NCBI RefSeq assembly: GCF_001439635.1
Contig: NZ_LMBZ01000001.1
Location: 349,103 to 412,137, forward strand
DNA length: 63,035 nucleotides
Reading direction: 5' to 3'
From: Solibacillus cecembensis
GTDB lineage: Bacteria > Bacillota > Bacilli > Bacillales_A > Planococcaceae
The position numbers and the translations under genes were made by a program. Below the pieces are notes generated by a model, which was not told where the DNA came from, did not search any database, and saw only the letters and a program-made list of their open reading frames with translations. The first letter of the stretch is position 1. Every line of letters starts with the position of its first letter. Positions 16,224 to 24,805 of this stretch are shown here, piece after piece.

Positions 16224-18443
16224 ATGAAGAAGTGGTCTGTAGCAGTTGGTTCGTCGGTTTTAGCATTAAGTTTATTAGCACCAACAATGGAAGCATCAAC
16301 GTCCGTGCAACAACAGGAGGAAAGAATTCCGATATTAGTTGCATTGAATGAAAATGATGTATCAAAAGAGCAATTAATCAAAAGGTTAAAAGAGGTGCTA
16401 CCAGAAACATTTAGTTCGTATAAAGATAGCCATTTCCAAATGAGTAGTATGAGTCATCATTATGTTGGTGATGATGTGACGCGCTATGAATTAATGTTCA
16501 ACAAAACAGTGAATAATAAATCCGAAAGCGGCCAAGTGACATTTGCGGGTGATCAATTAGAAATTGAAAGCTTTTATTTCACACCGAGCAATGTGAAGGA
16601 TGCATTGTTTCCTGGGAAAGTGACAAGTGAACAAGCGCAAAAAGTGGCAGAAAGCTTTGTGAAAAAAGTGGTGAAAGGCAATGACTATATTTTAGTAAGT
16701 GATGCCCTGAGCTACTATTCAAGCCGTGTTTTAACAGAACCAATCATCTACAATTATTCATTTATTCGCACTGAAAATGGTGTTCCTATTTATGACAATG
16801 TTTTTAGTGTCGGTGTTTACGGTGACGGTACGATTACGCAATTTTATCAAACGATTAATGGGAAGAAACGTTTAGCTTTTGAAGATCGGACAAACTTAAT
16901 ACCGTCAGCTGAAGCGGTCAACAAATTAAAAGAAAATATTCAATTAGAGCTGCAATATCAACTTGATTATGATTCAAATTCAAGTGAGCAAAAGGTACGA
17001 TTAGTATATCAACCAGTGACGACGATGATTGGTCTCCATGCGACTTCGGGGAAATGGTATACAATGTCAGGTTTATCTGAAAGCGTACCGACACAGGCTA
17101 AATTGGAGAAGCTAGCCAATGCTCCTTTAAAACCAGCGTCGCCAATTACGTTAGAGCAAGCAAAAGAAGTGGCCAAAAAGCTGGTGAATAATGCTCCAGA
17201 AGGTATGGAATTTAATATTGACTCGGCCTATGAGATGGAGTCAAACGGTCAAGCAGTCATTATGATTTCGTATTCTTATACGAGTGGCAATGGAACGCAT
17301 AGCTCTTCAATCGAAATTAATAAAAATACAGGGGAATTAATGAACTACTCTGATTTTTCTAGTTTCATGAATCGTCCTTCTAAAGATGAGAAGTCAAAAG
17401 TGCCAAAGTTAGCCAAAGAGCAAGCAGTCATGATTGCTACGGAGGCTGTGAAAAAATTAGCCCCTTCGTCATTACATGAATATTCAAAACCAATTGACGA
17501 ACCTACTTATGATGAGGATATGGGAGCACATTATGTCAATTTCCCGAAAGTTAAAAACGGGCTCATCGTAAATGGGGATAGCTTATTCGTATCCATAGGA
17601 GATGATGGTCAATTAAAATCGTATTACCGCGCAGCAAATCAAATTACGGAATGGCCAGAACCTAAAACTGCAATCGAAAAGAGTAAGGCTACCGCAACAT
17701 TTAAAGAGGCGTTGTCTGCTAAGCTCGTGTATACAAAAAGTGGCAATCCTACTACAGATGAATCGTATAAATTAGTGTATATGCCAACAGTGAAAGACCA
17801 AGAATATTATTACATTGATGCAACGACTGGACAGATTGTAAATAGTTTAATTCCAGCAGGGAACGATATTTCCATTACCCATCCAACTGCGGAAAAGGAA
17901 TTAAATTATTTAATCCAAGCAGGGGCAATTGAGGTAAAAGATGCAAGCCAATTTAATGCAGATGTAGCGATTACAAAAGGCCAAGCATTAAATACGGTCA
18001 TGAAGTCATTAACGTATTTCTATTATGAAGTGTACAATCAAGAGTCGGAAAAGCCGATGTCATTTGACAATATCGATCCAAAACACCCGCTTTATCAAGT
18101 GGTTGAAAGTGCATCGGCAAATGGGATTTTAAAACCTGGACAAGAAACATTTAATCCTGAAGAGAAGATGACACGTGAAGAGCTTGCTGTCTGGTTCATT
18201 CGTACATTGGGGCTTGAACAAGCTGCGGAACATAGTGGGATATATAATGTAACTTATGCGGATAAAGAGAAAATTTCTGAGCAATATAAAGGCTATGTGG
18301 CATTATCACAAGCGATGGGATTGCAAAAATTAGAGCAATCCAATTTCAATCCGACACATGAAGTCACATATGCGGATCTAGCTGTTTCGATTATTCAGTT
18401 GGCTTATGAGATTGCGGATAAACGACAATCTGGTATGTATTAA
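16224..18443 (+). CDS. SLH-anchored YcdB/PepSY-like surface protein
   Basis: A 739-residue exported protein. Residues 1-24 are a signal peptide cut near MEASTS. Residues about 40-545 hold repeated YcdB/YcdC-PepSY-like modules with helix ('EQAKEVAKKLV', 'EQAVMIATEAVKKL') plus strand pattern and 'YYYIDATTGQIV' ends. The last 185 residues form three S-layer-homology domains (AEKELNYLIQAGAI..., FDNIDPKHPLYQVVESASANGIL..., VTYADKEKISEQYKGYVALSQAMGL...), which bind pyruvylated secondary cell-wall polymer. PepSY-type modules are thought to inhibit proteases or sense the envelope. The possible ECF promoter upstream fits envelope-stress control. Confidence 0.85.
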   Translation: MKKWSVAVGSSVLALSLLAPTMEASTSVQQQEERIPILVALNENDVSKEQLIKRLKEVLPETFSSYKDSHFQMSSMSHHYVGDDVTRYELMFNKTVNNKSESGQVTFAGDQLEIESFYFTPSNVKDALFPGKVTSEQAQKVAESFVKKVVKGNDYILVSDALSYYSSRVLTEPIIYNYSFIRTENGVPIYDNVFSVGVYGDGTITQFYQTINGKKRLAFEDRTNLIPSAEAVNKLKENIQLELQYQLDYDSNSSEQKVRLVYQPVTTMIGLHATSGKWYTMSGLSESVPTQAKLEKLANAPLKPASPITLEQAKEVAKKLVNNAPEGMEFNIDSAYEMESNGQAVIMISYSYTSGNGTHSSSIEINKNTGELMNYSDFSSFMNRPSKDEKSKVPKLAKEQAVMIATEAVKKLAPSSLHEYSKPIDEPTYDEDMGAHYVNFPKVKNGLIVNGDSLFVSIGDDGQLKSYYRAANQITEWPEPKTAIEKSKATATFKEALSAKLVYTKSGNPTTDESYKLVYMPTVKDQEYYYIDATTGQIVNSLIPAGNDISITHPTAEKELNYLIQAGAIEVKDASQFNADVAITKGQALNTVMKSLTYFYYEVYNQESEKPMSFDNIDPKHPLYQVVESASANGILKPGQETFNPEEKMTREELAVWFIRTLGLEQAAEHSGIYNVTYADKEKISEQYKGYVALSQAMGLQKLEQSNFNPTHEVTYADLAVSIIQLAYEIADKRQSGMY

Positions 18444-18490
18444 TAATGAATAAGAAATAACTACAAGCTTTTGTAGTGGATTACCAACGT

Positions 18491-18525
18491 CCCGTAAAGT
18501 TAGGACTAAACTTTACGGGATTTTT
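18491..18525 (+). terminator. Terminator of the SLH surface-protein gene
   Basis: Arms CCCGTAAAGTT and AACTTTACGGG followed by ATTTTT. Confidence 0.9.
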
Positions 18526-18717
18526 CGATTGAATTATGAAAAAAAACGCACAATTTGCGAATGCACGTTCTATTAAATAGTATTTATTTGTAGTTTAAGC
18601 ATCCCTTTTTATGATAAAATAAAGATAAGTGCTCATTACGAAAAAAGTGGCGATAAATTTCGGGAAACGTTGTAATATATATAAAGTACTTAATTTTTGA
18701 TGGAAGTTGGGAAAAAG

Positions 18718-19149
18718 ATGCAAAAGAATAAATATCGTATTCATAGTAATACATTATTTGAAATTGCTCAAAGTCGTGCGTTTACAGAAAAGGACAATAT
18801 TGATGAGCGCTTTGATGAAACAGGCAAAATTAAATTAGTAAGCGATCGTGCAGGAGCCGATTTATTATTATTTTTAGTAAAAACTGAAGAAGGCCTTACG
18901 TACTTAGTAAAATGGGACGACTCAGAGGAATTTTATAAGGGCTTTAACATGGCCTGGGAAGAATTTTTATGGTGCCTAGATATTATTAACAAACCTATAG
19001 AAGAAGCGGCTAAAAAAGCAGCAATCGAAGCGGCAGAAGCAGCGAAACAAGCAGCAGAAGAAGCGGCTTTAGCAGCAACAGAAGAAGCTGCAGCTGAAGA
19101 AGAAGTACAATCACAGCCAGAAGAAGATAAATCAGAAGCTACAAATTAA
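18718..19149 (+). CDS. Hypothetical protein with Ala/Glu-rich tail
   Basis: A 143-residue soluble protein. Residues 1-95 form a small mixed domain (FEIAQSRAFTEKDNIDERFDE; DLLLFLVKTEEGLTYLVKWDD; WEEFLWCLDII). Residues 97-143 are a low-complexity helix of A and E repeats ending in acidic residues. I start at ATG 18718; in-frame TTG 18697 and ATG 18700 are alternatives, since no site is strong. Function and family are not recognised. Confidence 0.65.
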   Translation: MQKNKYRIHSNTLFEIAQSRAFTEKDNIDERFDETGKIKLVSDRAGADLLLFLVKTEEGLTYLVKWDDSEEFYKGFNMAWEEFLWCLDIINKPIEEAAKKAAIEAAEAAKQAAEEAALAATEEAAAEEEVQSQPEEDKSEATN

Positions 19150-19198
19150 AAAACCACAATTCACTGAAGCATTTTTCAGTGAATTGTGGTTTTTATTT
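19150..19198. terminator. Bidirectional terminator
   Basis: Nineteen-base perfect arms (19150-19168 and 19175-19193) with A run before and T run after. It serves the upstream plus-strand gene and the convergent MATE gene. Confidence 0.9.
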
Positions 19199-19201
19199 TT
19201 G

Positions 19202-20551
19202 TTAACTTTTATGGGAAGGAACAATAGCATAGCGTTCCCATTTGCGACTTTTCCAACGAATAATAACTAAAATAGCGCGTATCCATTCGTCACACGTAAT
19301 AGCCAGCCAAACACCGACTAGCCCTAAATCAAAAATAAAGACAAAAATATAACCGAGTGACAAACCGATAAAAATCATAGATACAATACCGATTCGGACG
19401 GGATACGTGGCATCACCCGCGGCACGTAAAGAGTTGATAATCGTAATGTTTATTGTCCGTCCCGTTTCCAGTAAAACACTTAATAAAAGAACGCTGGCAC
19501 CAATTTGAATAATTTCCTCATTGTCCGTAAATAAACCGATTAACTGTTCGCGGAAAATTGTGACCAGTGCGACCATAACAAATGTAAAGATTAGCGCGGA
19601 TTTTACGCTAAACCAAACACTTTGATACGCGCGATCTTTTTCACCTGCTCCGACATAACGGCCGACTAAAATAGCCGTTCCCATACCGATTGCCATCGCG
19701 AATAAGTAGGTGAACATCGAAATATTAACCGCGTATTGGCGTGCAGATAATGCTTCAGCCCCGATATATGTTACATAATAGAGCAGAACAATTTGGCTTG
19801 TTTGATAAAGAACTTGCTCAAGTGCTGAAGGAATACCGATTTTTAAAATTTTTGTAATATAATCTTTTGTGAATGTGTAATAATCTTGAATTTTAATGCG
19901 AACTTCCAACGCTTGATAGAGCAACCAGAAAAATACGATAGCAGCTAATATTCGACTGATAACAGAGGAAATTGCAGCTCCTTCAACGCCTAATGCAGGT
20001 GCACCGAACTTTCCGAAAATCAAAATATAGTTCAAAATGACGTGGACAATATTCATACCGAGCGAAACATACATCGATTGCTTCGTCCACCCTTGCACAC
20101 GAATAACCGATGAAAGCGAAGTAATAAGAGCTTGAACAAAAATAAATCCACCTACAATAGCTAAATAGCTTTGCGCAAATTCAAGCACAGCCCCTTGCAG
20201 ATTCATCATTTGCATAATTTGATCTGACAGTAGTAGAAAAAGGCCACTTAATATGAATCCAATAATTAAATTCAATGTCACGGATAGGGCGGCAATTTTA
20301 GAAGCTTCTCCAACTAATCGAGAACCTAAGTATTGCGAAACGACAATAGAAGCACCTGTTCCAATAACACCTAGTAATAAAATCGCGATTTGGATAAATT
20401 GGTTGGCCGTACCAACACCTGCAACAGCATCATCTGACACTGCGCTTAGCATAAAAGTATCCGCGAGCCCCATAAGCATGAATAGAAATAATTCTAAAAA
20501 TAGGGGCCATGTTAATTTAAATAAACTTAAATCATTAGTTGATTTTGCCAT
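19202..20551 (-). CDS. MATE-family efflux transporter
   Basis: A 449-residue protein of twelve transmembrane helices in two bundles, with the MATE pattern: WPLFLELFLFMLMGLADTFMLSA at the first helix, NQFIQI, ASIVVSQYLGSR, and in the second half GIPSALEQVLYQTSQI and GTAILVGRYVGAGEKDRAYQ. It exports cationic drugs or metabolites using Na+ or H+. I chose ATG 20551 (MAKSTND) because AAAGAGTG precedes it by 6 nt; a TTG ten codons upstream is possible. The start lies just beside a GC-rich structured element. Confidence 0.88.
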   Translation of the reverse strand: MAKSTNDLSLFKLTWPLFLELFLFMLMGLADTFMLSAVSDDAVAGVGTANQFIQIAILLLGVIGTGASIVVSQYLGSRLVGEASKIAALSVTLNLIIGFILSGLFLLLSDQIMQMMNLQGAVLEFAQSYLAIVGGFIFVQALITSLSSVIRVQGWTKQSMYVSLGMNIVHVILNYILIFGKFGAPALGVEGAAISSVISRILAAIVFFWLLYQALEVRIKIQDYYTFTKDYITKILKIGIPSALEQVLYQTSQIVLLYYVTYIGAEALSARQYAVNISMFTYLFAMAIGMGTAILVGRYVGAGEKDRAYQSVWFSVKSALIFTFVMVALVTIFREQLIGLFTDNEEIIQIGASVLLLSVLLETGRTINITIINSLRAAGDATYPVRIGIVSMIFIGLSLGYIFVFIFDLGLVGVWLAITCDEWIRAILVIIRWKSRKWERYAIVPSHKS

Positions 20552-20580
20552 TTGTTTCACTCTTTCATTTGATTGAATCA

Positions 20581-20827
20581 ATTACGCCTCGGCGTAATTG
20601 CGTCCAGATTTTTTTTTCGAGTTCGGGGCCACAGGACGTGGGTCAGTCAGCCGTTGTCACAAGATGTGACGTCTTTAGGCTGACTTCCTCTTTTAAAGCT
20701 CCCCCTTAAAATCTGTGACATCCGCCGGGGGCTTGGGCCAACACGATGTTGGTCACTCAGGCGTTGCCGCATGACGCGGCGTTATTAGCCTGAGTTCTTC
20801 TATTTCAGCTGGGGTTTGAACCCCAGC
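20581..20827. repeat. GC-rich structured element with two covarying tandem units
   Basis: A chain of hairpins fills this gap. (1) ATTACGCC/GGCGTAAT at 20581-20598. (2) Unit A 20627-20692 with stems CCAC/GTGG, GTCAGCC/GGCTGAC and an inner GTCAC/GTGAC. (3) CCCCC/GGGGG at 20701-20731. (4) Unit B 20735-20801 with the same layout: CCAAC/GTTGG, CTCAGGC/GCCTGAG, GCCGC/GCGGC. (5) AGCTGGGG/CCCCAGCT at 20808-20827. The two units differ in sequence but keep the pairing through compensatory changes. Base content is far above the surroundings. No reading frame is supported. Confidence 0.7.
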
Positions 20828-21033
20828 TAAATCATGTCAAAATAAAATGTATCGTATCATAAATTTCGAAAGTCGGATAGTCCGAGTTGGTAAGCAACTG
20901 AAATTGCAATGCATATTACGAATAAATGTAAATCACCTTATGCACAATAGTGTAGGAAGAGAACACACTACTTTAAACAGTTTTTTTGATTTTTCACGTG
21001 ATATAATGAAGGAATGTAAAGGAGTTGTCATGG

Positions 21034-21369
21034 ATGGATGCCAAGAAAGTAACGATTTCATGTAGAAATTGTGGTGAGGAAATGACGATTGATTTTAACG
21101 AGGCACAATTTTCTTCAGCCGTTCAAATAATGAACAGAAAAAAGCATCAAAGTCGTACATATATGGAGAAATGCCCACATTGCGAAACGATCAATACAGT
21201 AACTAGTGAAGATAAGACGGAATGGGGAAAAAGAAAAGGACCGAATGTAAAATTCATTATGTTGTCATTGCTGTTTTCTTGCTTAATATTTATCATTTTA
21301 ACGATAGTCGCCATCTATTTTGCATTTCAAGGGTTCCAGTTTGTGATGGATTGGTTGTTGAATAGTTAA
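21034..21369 (+). CDS. Zinc-ribbon protein with C-terminal membrane anchor
   Basis: A 111-residue protein. Two cysteine pairs, CRNC near residue 9 and CPHC near 49, form a probable zinc ribbon. Residues about 75-105 are one or two membrane-spanning helices (FIMLSLLFSCLIFIILTIVAIYFAF). ATG 21034 is chosen since AAAGGAG stands 9 nt upstream; TTG 21025 abuts it. The function is unknown. It is followed 75 nt later by the VOC gene. Confidence 0.75.
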   Translation: MDAKKVTISCRNCGEEMTIDFNEAQFSSAVQIMNRKKHQSRTYMEKCPHCETINTVTSEDKTEWGKRKGPNVKFIMLSLLFSCLIFIILTIVAIYFAFQGFQFVMDWLLNS

Positions 21370-21444
21370 TTTTCGAGTAGATAATACATTTAAAGGGAAT
21401 CGTGATACAATTATTTGAAATACGTCAATAAGGGGAAAACTTTC

Positions 21445-21828
21445 ATGAAACTTGCAATGAAATATATCATTCTTTATGTCAATGATTTCGAAAAAACAAT
21501 CCATTTTTACCGTGATATTTTAGAATTACCGATTAAAATGGAACAAGGAACGTATGTGGAATTTGATACGGGTGCAACAACACTATCGATAAATACGCGT
21601 GTATCTGTCCAAGAAGAAATCGGATTAGATGTGCCAGAAGCTCATGTAAAATCACAAACTTTCGAAATTGGATTTGTTGTAGATGATGTGGAAGCGACTA
21701 TTGAAAGTTTACGAAATCAAGGTGTCCCGATTATTAAGGAACCTACGAAAAAGCCGTGGGGACAAACAGTGGCATACGTTGCAGATCCAGATGGTCATTA
21801 TATTGAAATATGCACGGCAATTGAATAA
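21445..21828 (+). CDS. VOC-family (glyoxalase/dioxygenase fold) protein
   Basis: A 127-residue single-unit vicinal-oxygen-chelate protein with two beta-alpha-beta-beta-beta modules: [28 protein letters not shown] at the start and [47 protein letters not shown] at the end. The family binds a metal through H/E residues (the C-terminal E in YIEI is one) and acts as glyoxalase, dioxygenase or antibiotic-binding protein; the role here is open. The AAGGGGA site is 8 nt from ATG. It shares a terminator with the MFS gene. Confidence 0.85.
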   Translation: MKLAMKYIILYVNDFEKTIHFYRDILELPIKMEQGTYVEFDTGATTLSINTRVSVQEEIGLDVPEAHVKSQTFEIGFVVDDVEATIESLRNQGVPIIKEPTKKPWGQTVAYVADPDGHYIEICTAIE

Positions 21829-21833
21829 TAAGC

Positions 21834-21875
21834 AAAAAATCCACCTGTACAGCTCATGTACTAGGTGGATTTTTG
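21834..21875. terminator. Bidirectional terminator between VOC and MFS genes
   Basis: Arms AAAAATCCACCT and AGGTGGATTTTT with an inner GTACA/TGTAC stem. Confidence 0.85.
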
Positions 21876-21884
21876 CGTTTTATT

Positions 21885-23174
21885 TTATTCTAAAACCTCG
21901 ATACCTTGCTCCTGTTGTTTTTTAAACTCTGGATGAGCCATTTCAATGACTGAACGTCGCAGTAAAGTTAAAACAATCAGAACTAAAATGCTGCCACTTA
22001 CAAGTAAAATATATTGTGCTGGAATAATATCATATAAAATCCCAAAAATAAGTGTACCAAGAGGCATCATGCTCATGGCCATCATTTCAACAATTCCGAA
22101 AACACGACCACGAAATTCCTCTTCAATAGAAGTTTGTAACATGACTCCAATTGGCGTATTAGTTATAACACCAAGAGCCCCAAATAGTAACATTAAGATG
22201 AAATAATAGATGAAATTCACGCTATTTGAAAAGTGAACGAATAAAGGTAAGGCAGCCAAAATAACTAATACCGCCATGAGCAAAGTTGAGCGTTTTACAA
22301 GTAATAATGGAAATTTCACATTGGAACGCGTAGCAAAGTAAATCGCCATTACAAGCATACCAATGGCCATACCTGCTTCAACAATACCAATGAGTGTTGG
22401 ATCTAGCTGTAAAATTGTGAGCAAAATATAATTGCCGCCAATATTCATGCAAGTAAAGAATAAATTTAACCATAGCGCCGTCAATAAGATTGAACGAATG
22501 ACGCGCCTTTTATTGACATAAGTGAATCCAGCTTTAAGACTTTGGAGCATCGTTTCTTTTTCAGCAGGTGCATCGCTCTCTTTTTTATACAATGTAAAAT
22601 TCATTGTAGCTTCCAGTACAAGGGCAATAATGGAAGCGATAATAAAAATAACTAAAAAGATGCTCATCGAAGCAAATCCAAATAACATACCACCAAAAAC
22701 TGGTCCGCCAATACCTGAAAGTGAGTAAGACAACTGATTAAAACTCATTGCTTTTTGCAGGCGTTCTCCGTCCACTAAATTGGCAATGGACGCGGAGAAA
22801 GAAACGCTTGAAAACGTGCTAAAAATACTATTAAAAAATGTTGCCATATAAATCGCCATTAATGATAAGTCAACCATGTTCGTGTAAAGCAATAATGCAC
22901 TAACAGATAAGACAACCCCAGCTTGCCCTCCAAGAACTAACCATTTCCGCGGCATCCGGTCCCCAAGTAAACCAGCAATCGGTGCAATAATTGTTCGTGG
23001 CAAAATACTGAGTAAAATATTCGTTGCAAAGCTTAAGGACGAGCCTGTTAAAGAAAGAATATACATACTAATCCCAAACGCATAAACACCTGATCCGAGT
23101 GAACCAATCATTTTGCTTATTAAGAAAGTGTATAAATGATATGTCGCTTTTTTGTGCATTACTTGTTCATTCAT
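21885..23174 (-). CDS. MFS transporter under divergent XRE-TPR regulator
   Basis: A 429-residue major-facilitator protein with twelve membrane helices. The loop-2/3 motif GLLGDRMPRKWLVLGG (about 68-83) is the MFS signature. The type resembles macrolide/bacteriocin exporters of the MefA/'enterobactin exporter' group, with a long central loop (KKESDAPAEKETMLQSLKAG). It is divergent from an XRE-TPR regulator, and three 17-bp operators fill the gap, so it is almost surely that regulator's target. A degenerate second copy lies at 27.3-27.7 kb. Confidence 0.88.
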   Translation of the reverse strand: MNEQVMHKKATYHLYTFLISKMIGSLGSGVYAFGISMYILSLTGSSLSFATNILLSILPRTIIAPIAGLLGDRMPRKWLVLGGQAGVVLSVSALLLYTNMVDLSLMAIYMATFFNSIFSTFSSVSFSASIANLVDGERLQKAMSFNQLSYSLSGIGGPVFGGMLFGFASMSIFLVIFIIASIIALVLEATMNFTLYKKESDAPAEKETMLQSLKAGFTYVNKRRVIRSILLTALWLNLFFTCMNIGGNYILLTILQLDPTLIGIVEAGMAIGMLVMAIYFATRSNVKFPLLLVKRSTLLMAVLVILAALPLFVHFSNSVNFIYYFILMLLFGALGVITNTPIGVMLQTSIEEEFRGRVFGIVEMMAMSMMPLGTLIFGILYDIIPAQYILLVSGSILVLIVLTLLRRSVIEMAHPEFKKQQEQGIEVLE

Positions 23175-23192
23175 AAAATTTCAGCCCCTTTT

Positions 23193-23315
23193 GTTTAATT
23201 TGATTAAACTTATAATAAATCAATAAATTGGAAATTGCAATGTGAAGTTTAATTAAATTTAACTTTCAAGAGATATTGATATTTCGAGTTCTATTTTTGT
23301 TTAATTAAATTAAAA
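23193..23315. promoter_or_regulatory. Three 17-bp operators between MFS and XRE genes
   Basis: Near-palindromes GTTTAATTTGATTAAAC (23193-23209), GTTTAATTAAATTTAAC (23247-23263) and GTTTAATTAAATTAAAA (23299-23315). Centre spacings are 54 and 52 bp, about five helical turns. One is near each gene and one midway. They are the likely binding sites of the XRE-TPR regulator. Confidence 0.7.
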
Positions 23316-23369
23316 ATATTACCATTATTCATTTGGGTTTGGTACACTTGACTATAATGAGGTGACAAT

Positions 23370-24614
23370 ATGTTAAATATCGGTACAAAAATTAAAGAAC
23401 TACGAAAAGAGCGAAAAATGACGTTGGCGCAAGTAGCCGGGGATCGTTTATCAAAAGGTATGCTTAGTTTAATTGAAAATGGGAAAGCTCAGCCTTCAAT
23501 GGAAAGTTTGCAGCACATAGCGAATCAGTTAGACATTGGGGTTTCAGAATTATTGCAGGGGAAAGATGATGAAAAGATTCGCTCCCTATTACTTGAAGTT
23601 GAACAATTGCGAGTCCAATTATATAAGGAAATGAATAAAACGAAACTCGATGAAAAGTGCGAGGAAATTTTGCATTTAATTGAACCGCTTGTTGAAGTGG
23701 GCTTGTTAAATGGCAGTAATTATGAGGAAATTCGGTTACTGGAGAGTTATTATTCGGTGCGGTACCTTCTAAAAATGGATAGATCTATTACTCCTTTTTT
23801 AAAAATCATAAAAATGTATGAGCAAATCCATGCTTATTCCAAAATAATAAGTGTTTATAGTGGATTATGTATGATCAAATTCGAACAACACTTATACGAA
23901 GAAGCGCTCAACTACTTATTAGAAGGGGAAAAATATGTAACCCGCTATGGGGGCTTAATTGATGAGTTAGAAAAGCTTGATTTGTATTACAATATTACCG
24001 TGGTCTATTCCGCATTAAATAATGATCAAAAGATGGAACAATATTTAGAAATGGCTTTGAAAATTGCTAAAGAAAAGAAGATTTTATACCGTCTAAATGA
24101 TTTTTATCGCTTCTTATTACTTATTCATAGTTCTAAAGGGGATGCCGAAAAATCCCGTTACTATTTGAAAAAAATTAGTGCATTTACTGAAATTTTAGAG
24201 GAAGCAGGAGAAACCGGTACCGAACGATTAATGAACTTAATTTATTTGAATCAAATTGAGAAAGACTATGAAAAGGTAATCCGTTCAAGGGAGGAAGAAA
24301 CGCCAGTACCTGAAGAAATTTTAACCCCAATAAAAAATGGGGAGTATGCCTATGCCTACTGGAATTTGAAGCGATATGATGAAGCGAAAAAAGAATTAGA
24401 ATCGCTCATGCTCACTGAAATTCATCATCATCCAATCGACTTAGTGAGAGTTTATCGATCCTTTGCGATTCGTGCTTTATGTTATCTTCAAGAAGGGGAC
24501 ATGGAAAACGCTAAAAGAGATATATTATATGCCATGGATGGCTGCAAAGATTTTAGTGAAACATCGGAAAAACGATTTGTTTTGGATGCTTATGGGGAGA
24601 TTATGGGGGAGTAG
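23370..24614 (+). CDS. XRE-family regulator with TPR-like helical domain
   Basis: A 414-residue regulator. Residues 1-65 are an XRE helix-turn-helix (GTKIKELRKERKMTLAQVAGDRLSKGMLSLIENGKAQPSMESL). The rest is an all-helical repeat domain as in peptide-sensing RRNPP regulators and related transporter regulators. The AGGTGACA site precedes ATG. It is divergent from an MFS gene with three operators between, so it probably represses or activates both. No small peptide gene with good signals lies directly downstream. A shorter Rgg-like relative is at 26.1 kb. Confidence 0.82.
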   Translation: MLNIGTKIKELRKERKMTLAQVAGDRLSKGMLSLIENGKAQPSMESLQHIANQLDIGVSELLQGKDDEKIRSLLLEVEQLRVQLYKEMNKTKLDEKCEEILHLIEPLVEVGLLNGSNYEEIRLLESYYSVRYLLKMDRSITPFLKIIKMYEQIHAYSKIISVYSGLCMIKFEQHLYEEALNYLLEGEKYVTRYGGLIDELEKLDLYYNITVVYSALNNDQKMEQYLEMALKIAKEKKILYRLNDFYRFLLLIHSSKGDAEKSRYYLKKISAFTEILEEAGETGTERLMNLIYLNQIEKDYEKVIRSREEETPVPEEILTPIKNGEYAYAYWNLKRYDEAKKELESLMLTEIHHHPIDLVRVYRSFAIRALCYLQEGDMENAKRDILYAMDGCKDFSETSEKRFVLDAYGEIMGE

Positions 24615-24744
24615 CTGTAAAAGGGGATTCGCCCTATATTAAAATCAGAATAATTTAGGGTTAAGAGTATCATAAGTAAGTGTGGTTTGCTGGATAATGT
24701 GACTATGTTTATAAAACTTAAAGGAATTACTTATAACAAAGCAG

Positions 24745-24772
24745 AAATCTACAATGTTTAGTAGATTTTTTT
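24745..24772 (+). terminator. Terminator of the XRE-TPR gene
   Basis: Arms AAATCTAC and GTAGATTT followed by a T run. The gap 24.62-24.74 kb shows no convincing gene. Confidence 0.75.
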
Positions 24773-24805
24773 GAATATAACTAAATAGAAAAGGGGGAAA
24801 ACTGT

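Noticed and set aside
18661..18717. Sigma-B-like GGGAAA box upstream of the Ala/Glu-rich protein gene
   Set aside because: No matching GTTT-type -35 at proper spacing; AT-rich chance match is likely.
20847..21065. 72-codon plus-strand frame
   Set aside because: No ribosome site, runs into the zinc-ribbon gene in another frame, and its sequence looks non-coding.
24705..24761. 18-codon frame behind the XRE-TPR gene as a possible signalling peptide
   Set aside because: No ribosome site, no export signal, and its 3' part forms the arm of the terminator.
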